From contig JAFZOA010000558.1 of the NCBI GenBank assembly GCA_017550775.1, positions 1-16,580 of the forward strand: a stretch of DNA of 16,580 nucleotides. The letters run 5' to 3'. A program made the translations under genes and the position numbers. A model generated the notes under the pieces. It saw only the letters and a list, made by a program, of their open reading frames with translations. It was not told the origin of the DNA and made no database searches. How positions within the stretch are numbered: position 1 is the stretch's first letter; each line of letters starts with the position of its first letter. This DNA comes from Ruminiclostridium sp. GTDB lineage: Bacteria; Bacillota_A; Clostridia; Oscillospirales; Ruminococcaceae. Below, one piece after another: positions 13,119 through 16,580 of the stretch.

Positions 13119-14222
13119 ATGAAACTTACAGCAAAAATAGCAACAATGTTGATAATAGCCCTCGCGCTTATGATAACCGCGGCGGCGGGCTGCGGACAGA
13201 ACAAGCCCCCCGCTCCTGCCGCAACACAGAGCCAAAGCACCGAAACAAGTACGGAAGCGGCGATTGCACAACCAAAAATGTGCGTTCTTTGTATGCTTAG
13301 AATGGACGAAAACTCCTACAGCGATAAAATGAACGCACTTAGTAATGGTCTGGATTATTTGACAGACAAAGGTGTGGTTACATGGTATGACAAAGATGGA
13401 ACTATACTTGAATCTCTTTTGAAGAAACCGGGAAATGTACCAACCGTGTATTACGATTCGCTTGACGCCATGGTCATGGCACTTGAAAAAGGAGACGTTC
13501 AAACGGCAGAACTGACGCAGACGGTTGCAGAGTATGTTATTTCACGGAACGACAAGCTATTTATGCGTTTCAAAACCGACAAGTCCAAAGCGGACGATTT
13601 TGATAAAGAGGTCATTGACCGTATTTCTCACGGCTATTCGTTTATGATGCTCGAAGATAAGACAGAGCTCCGTGATGAATTCAACAATATTATTTCCGAT
13701 ATACAGTCGGACGGCACTCTCGACAAGTTGAAAAAGACCTATATTGACGATGTTATCGCGGGAAAAGACCCCGAACCCGTTGCATTTGAGAAAACAGACG
13801 GTGAGACGATCAAGGTAGCTATAACCGGAAGTCTCCCGCCTATGGATTATATCTCTCCCGACGGCACACCCGCAGGCTTCAACACAGCCCTGCTTTCCGA
13901 GATCGGCAAGCGCCTTGGCAAGAACATCGAGCTTGTACAGGTAGATAGTATCGGACGTGCGGCAGCTCTTGCCTCCGGAACGGTTGATGTGGCGTTTTGG
14001 ACGCGAAGCAGCGCTGACCCCACTTTTCCAGAATCAGAGGAAGAAGTCTCAGATTATGTGAAGGAAAAAAAGCGTAACGGCACAGATGAGCAGAACGCTT
14101 TGATGTCAAGTATGCACAATAACAAATTTATGGATATACTTGTCGATTATGATATGCCCGAAGGAACGATATGCACAGCCCCCTATTTCGCCGACCCGAT
14201 CACTGTAGTTGCGCTGAAATAA
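13119..14222 (+). CDS. Second permuted solute-binding lipoprotein
   Basis: Encodes 367 aa from ATG 13119, with AGGAGG (13107-13112) upstream. A longer reading from TTG 12987 crosses the promoter and is rejected. Lipoprotein Cys25 (TAAAGC). It shares the unusual order with its neighbour: C-terminal-half features first (VLCMLRMDENSY, YYDSLDAMVMALEKGDVQT, AEYVISRNDKL, KSDGTL-like QSDGTLDKLKKTY), then the junction IAGKDPEPVAFEKTDGE, then IKVAITGSLPPMDYISPDG (from residue 231), AGFNTALLSEIGKRLGKNIE and VDVAFWTRSS, ending PYFADPITVVALK. Identity with the first copy is very high around the junction and lower near the N-terminus and in the segment before PYF, suggesting duplication followed by divergence of ligand contacts. 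The permease gene follows 18 nt after the stop. Confidence 0.87.
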   Translation: MKLTAKIATMLIIALALMITAAAGCGQNKPPAPAATQSQSTETSTEAAIAQPKMCVLCMLRMDENSYSDKMNALSNGLDYLTDKGVVTWYDKDGTILESLLKKPGNVPTVYYDSLDAMVMALEKGDVQTAELTQTVAEYVISRNDKLFMRFKTDKSKADDFDKEVIDRISHGYSFMMLEDKTELRDEFNNIISDIQSDGTLDKLKKTYIDDVIAGKDPEPVAFEKTDGETIKVAITGSLPPMDYISPDGTPAGFNTALLSEIGKRLGKNIELVQVDSIGRAAALASGTVDVAFWTRSSADPTFPESEEEVSDYVKEKKRNGTDEQNALMSSMHNNKFMDILVDYDMPEGTICTAPYFADPITVVALK

Positions 14223-14240
14223 TCATCAAAGGTGACGGAT

Positions 14241-14918
14241 ATGACATTCTTTGAAAAATTAGACAAGATACTGATACAGGGAGACTCGTGGAAGACCATA
14301 CTCGGCGGCTTATGGGTCACTGTTGAGATCTCCGGTCTTGCTCTTATTATCGGAACGATCATCGGTGCACTGATATGCCTCCTGCGCACACGGAAAAACC
14401 CCGTTATAAGGGGCATAGCCGCCGTATATATCGCGATACTTCGCGGTACGCCTGTGCTCATGCTGCTGCTCCTGCTGTATTACGGCGTTTTTGCGAAAGC
14501 CGGATTTACCCCGATAACTGTCGCCGTTATCAGCTTCGCGCTCAATGTTTCCGCGCATATCGCAGAGCTCCTACGTTCTGCATTGAACGCTTCCGACAAG
14601 GGGCAGGCAGAGGCCGCGCGTACACTCGGTTTCTCCGCGTGGACGACCTTCCGGCTAATAACTCTCCCGCAGGTAATACGCATTGCAAAACCGGTGTTCC
14701 AGTCCACTATCGTCAATCTGATACAGTGGACGAGCGTGGTAGGCTACATTACTATAACCGATCTCACCCGCGTGATAAACAACACCGCTTCACGCACGAT
14801 GCAGCCGTTCCTCACTATCGCTATCGGTATGCTTATATACCTCGCAATAAGCTATATAATCTTCGGTATCTTCGCCCTTACCGATAAGATCAAGGAAAAG
14901 CGGAGGAAGGAAGTATGA
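14241..14918 (+). CDS. ABC transporter permease, polar amino acid (HisM/GlnP) type
   Basis: Encodes 225 aa from ATG 14241, placed 6 nt after AAAGGTG (14228-14234). An in-frame GTG at 14232 lies inside that Shine-Dalgarno and is rejected. About five hydrophobic segments are visible, including WVTVEISGLALIIGTIIGAL, VYIAILRGTPVLMLLLLLYY and FLTIAIGMLIYLAISYIIFG. The EAA loop AEAARTLGFSAWTTFRLITLP (BPD_transp_1, PF00528) contacts the ATPase. RGTP in the second segment is typical of the HisMQ family. It should work as a homodimer with the next gene product, overlapping by ATGA, and with the binding proteins upstream. Confidence 0.93.
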   Translation: MTFFEKLDKILIQGDSWKTILGGLWVTVEISGLALIIGTIIGALICLLRTRKNPVIRGIAAVYIAILRGTPVLMLLLLLYYGVFAKAGFTPITVAVISFALNVSAHIAELLRSALNASDKGQAEAARTLGFSAWTTFRLITLPQVIRIAKPVFQSTIVNLIQWTSVVGYITITDLTRVINNTASRTMQPFLTIAIGMLIYLAISYIIFGIFALTDKIKEKRRKEV

Positions 14919-16009
14919 GCCTGATAGAAGTCAAGGGACTGAAAAAGTCCTTCGGAAAGCTTGAAGTCCTCAAAGGCGTTGACCTTACCGTCGAACAGGG
15001 CGAGCGTATTGCGATAATCGGCGGTTCGGGCTGCGGAAAGAGCGTATTTCTCCGCTCGCTGTCACTTCTCGAAAAGCCCGACAGCGGTCAGATATTCATT
15101 GACGGTCAGGAGATCACAGCAAAGGGTGCAAAGGTCGATGAGATACGGCGCTGCATGGGAATGGTGTTCCAGAAGTTCCACCTTTTTTCGGAAATGGACG
15201 TTATGAAGAACCTGTGTCTTGCGCCGATGAAGCTCAAAGGAATGTCCCGTGAGGAAGCGGAGCACAAGGCTATGGAGCTTCTCTCGCAGGTAGGTCTTGC
15301 TTCCCGTGCGCACGCGTGGCCTACGGTGCTCTCCGGCGGACAGCAGCAGCGTATCGCGATATGCCGCTGCCTCATGATGGACCCGAAGGTGATACTCTTC
15401 GACGAGCCGACGAGCGCCCTTGACCCGACTATGGTGGGCGAGGTGCTGGCGGTGATAAGAATGCTCGCAAAGCGGGATATGGGTATGCTTATCGTTACCC
15501 ACGAAATGAACTTTGCCCGCGAGGTAGCCGACAGAGTGCTGTTCTTCGCGGACGGCGGGATCTACGAACAAGGCACTCCGGACGAGATATTTGACGCCCC
15601 GAAACGCGAAAAGACCATAGCGTTCATCAACAAGATCAAGTATTTCAGCTATGACATAACCGAGCGCAGCTTTGACCTTATGAAGCTTCAGGGCGGCATA
15701 CAGACCTTCGGCGAGAAGTACGGGCTGGACAAGAACCGTGTCTACCGCCTGCAGATCTGCTGCGAGGAGCTTATCTACGAGTTCCTTGAACACAGCTTCC
15801 CGAACGGCGAAGACATTTCTCTGCACCTCGACATTTCGTATGCCGAAGCCGACAGAACATCAAAGATCGTGATGAGCTGCGCAGGTGCGGAATACGACCC
15901 GTTCGCGCAGGAGGATCCCGGTCTCGGCGTAACTATCGTGAAACGCGTCGGGAAAACGGTGAGCTGCACCTACGAAAACGGCAGGAACAACGTGCTTGTG
16001 ATACTGTAA
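14915..16009 (+). CDS. ABC transporter ATPase (GlnQ/HisP type) fused to a C-terminal HATPase-like domain
   Basis: Encodes 364 aa; GGAGGAAGG (14902-14910) lies within the permease gene and ATG overlaps its stop (ATGA). Residues 1-240 are a complete ATPase: Walker A GGSGCGKS (36-43), Q-loop Gln86, signature LSGGQQQR (139-146), Walker B VILFDEPTSALD (159-170) and H-loop His196. Usual family length is about 240. The extra 120 residues (about 245-364) resemble HATPase_c_2 anti-sigma/RsbW-type domains: CCEELIYEFLEHSF at the N-box, AGAEYDPF at the usual DxGxxFDP position, GLGVTIVKRVG and a terminal NGRNNVLVIL. The Mg-binding Asn of the N-box is Glu289, and the Asp of DxG is Cys322, so ATP binding by this domain is doubtful. 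It may be a regulatory or protein-binding module. Confidence 0.92.
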   Translation: MSLIEVKGLKKSFGKLEVLKGVDLTVEQGERIAIIGGSGCGKSVFLRSLSLLEKPDSGQIFIDGQEITAKGAKVDEIRRCMGMVFQKFHLFSEMDVMKNLCLAPMKLKGMSREEAEHKAMELLSQVGLASRAHAWPTVLSGGQQQRIAICRCLMMDPKVILFDEPTSALDPTMVGEVLAVIRMLAKRDMGMLIVTHEMNFAREVADRVLFFADGGIYEQGTPDEIFDAPKREKTIAFINKIKYFSYDITERSFDLMKLQGGIQTFGEKYGLDKNRVYRLQICCEELIYEFLEHSFPNGEDISLHLDISYAEADRTSKIVMSCAGAEYDPFAQEDPGLGVTIVKRVGKTVSCTYENGRNNVLVIL

Positions 16010-16014
16010 ACAAA

Positions 16015-16049
16015 AAACCGGCAGTCTTTTGACTGCCGGTTTCTGTTAT
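16015..16049. terminator. Bidirectional intrinsic terminator between convergent genes
   Basis: A perfect 12-bp stem, AAACCGGCAGTC (16015-16026) and GACTGCCGGTTT (16031-16042), with TTTT loop. A tracts on the left and T-rich TTTCTGTTATTT on the right let it stop both the ABC operon and the minus-strand genes. Confidence 0.9.
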
Positions 16050-16213
16050 TTCTTTAAGCCTACCATAACAAGTTTGTCGATATAATACGGCTCTGTGATG
16101 ATAGTGCCGCCCGGCATATCACGTTTCTCTTGTTTTTCGCTTTCTGATCCGCCGTTATATATCAATATATTCTCAGTATCATCTGAAGTCGCAACTGTAT
16201 TCCCTGACCACAT
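16046..16213 (-). pseudogene. Remnant of a third solute-binding protein (C-terminal tail only)
   Basis: A 55-codon minus-strand frame starts at ATG 16213-16211, overlapping the stop of the next feature (TGATG), and ends at TAA 16048-16046. Its end, MPGGTIITEPYYIDKLVMVGLKK in two parts (MPGGTIITEPYY then IDKLVMVGLKK), matches the ends of the two binding proteins (PEGTICTAPYF...VVALK and PDGTVCTQPYF...MVRLK), and just before its ATG the frame reads KNIL, so ILMWSGN aligns with VVFWTRG. The rest of the binding protein is absent: upstream the frame meets a stop within the HATPase gene. No good RBS is seen. It is probably a decayed fragment, though a coupled small ORF cannot be excluded. Confidence 0.6.
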
Positions 16214-16580
16214 CAGGATATTCTTATCAAAGTGGAGTTCATACCCAAAGATCTGTCGTACCTGATCTCTTGGGCTATTTTATTCAGCACTTCTATATTA
16301 TCAAAGGAATACTCAAGGCTCTTATCGTAAACAGTGGGGTTGAATTCTTCTCCCATATCTCTTATAGAAATGACGATCTCATTGTTCTCGTGCCTCAGAA
16401 CAACGTCGATCACATCATCTCTTTGGGTATTTGCCTTTACTATTCCGGTAAGCATCTCTTCAAGTGCAAGACAGGTCAGATTTGCCTTCGAGTTGTCTGT
16501 CCTGTCACTTACCCACGAGCTTGCTTTCTCTGACAGCTTAACTACATCGGCTACCGCCATATGTACCGTAAACTCATACC
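16213..16580 (-). CDS. RsbW/SpoIIAB-type HATPase domain protein, partial at window edge
   Basis: The minus-strand frame is open to the window edge; an internal ATG exists at 16560-16558, but in-frame codons YEFTVH precede it and fit the first strand of the fold, so the gene or at least its start lies beyond 16580. Visible motifs: LALEEMLTGIV (N-box region, with Gly where Asn is usual), EIVISIRDMGEEFNPT (DxGxxFxP, intact), and a terminal strand STLIRIS. Such domains occur as anti-sigma kinases and as C-terminal modules of membrane or signalling proteins. It belongs to the same broad family as the extra domain of the ABC ATPase across the terminator. Confidence 0.75.
   Translation of the reverse strand, partial: YEFTVHMAVADVVKLSEKASSWVSDRTDNSKANLTCLALEEMLTGIVKANTQRDDVIDVVLRHENNEIVISIRDMGEEFNPTVYDKSLEYSFDNIEVLNKIAQEIRYDRSLGMNSTLIRIS

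Noticed and set aside
14232..14240. GTG 14232 as permease start
   Set aside because: It lies inside the AAAGGTG Shine-Dalgarno that serves ATG 14241.

Overview
The window looks like chromosomal DNA of a fibre-degrading gut or rumen Firmicute, most likely Ruminococcus or a close Oscillospiraceae relative. This is an inference from the moderate GC content, strong AGGAGG-type ribosome binding sites, extended -10 promoters (TGNTATAAT), a membrane-anchored CBM2-GH5 cellulase with Thr/Glu- and Asn-rich linkers, and a SAPR-type (REC plus SARP-like) response regulator. No rRNA, tRNA, CRISPR array or intact IS transposase was seen.

Left part (1-4923): three direct copies of a promoter-bearing repeat of about 105 bp (11-428) precede a secreted protein of unknown function (541-2373). 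A 22-codon hydrophobic small ORF (145-213) sits between copies 1 and 2, and the start region of the secreted protein (RBS plus ATG) is itself duplicated in frame. Next come a LytS/YesM-type sensor kinase (2514-4163) and an overlapping SAPR response regulator (4144-4923). The three repeat promoters have no -35 box. They carry instead two TGCAATAA boxes 11 bp apart, ending about 8-9 bp before the -10, which is the layout SARP activators recognise. I infer that the kinase/regulator pair may control the adjacent secreted protein and the small ORF.

Middle (4924-8966): a cell-surface GH5 endoglucanase (5253-7466) whose 5' leader contains a 169-bp fold-back, MITE-like element (5066-5234). It is followed by a second secreted protein (7587-8966), a shorter paralogue of the first. 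The last codons of that paralogue lie inside a strong intrinsic terminator, so its message may end before its stop codon.

Right part (8967-16580): a UPF1-like SF1 helicase with a C-terminal DUF2726-like nuclease domain (9041-11512), then an amino-acid-type ABC importer: two paralogous lipoprotein solute-binding proteins (11735-12949, 13119-14222), a permease (14241-14918) and an ATPase (14915-16009). Both binding proteins appear circularly permuted, with the C-terminal half of the SBP_bac_3 fold preceding the N-terminal half. The ATPase carries an extra C-terminal domain resembling an RsbW/SpoIIAB-type HATPase with altered key residues. Convergent to this operon, on the minus strand, lie another RsbW-like HATPase (cut by the window edge) and, overlapping its stop, a 55-codon ORF that matches only the C-terminal tail of the binding proteins, apparently a remnant of a third copy.

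The most interesting candidates are the permuted binding proteins with the ATPase-HATPase fusion, the SARP-like promoter array beside its probable two-component system, and the secreted paralogue pair with toxin-like helical features.
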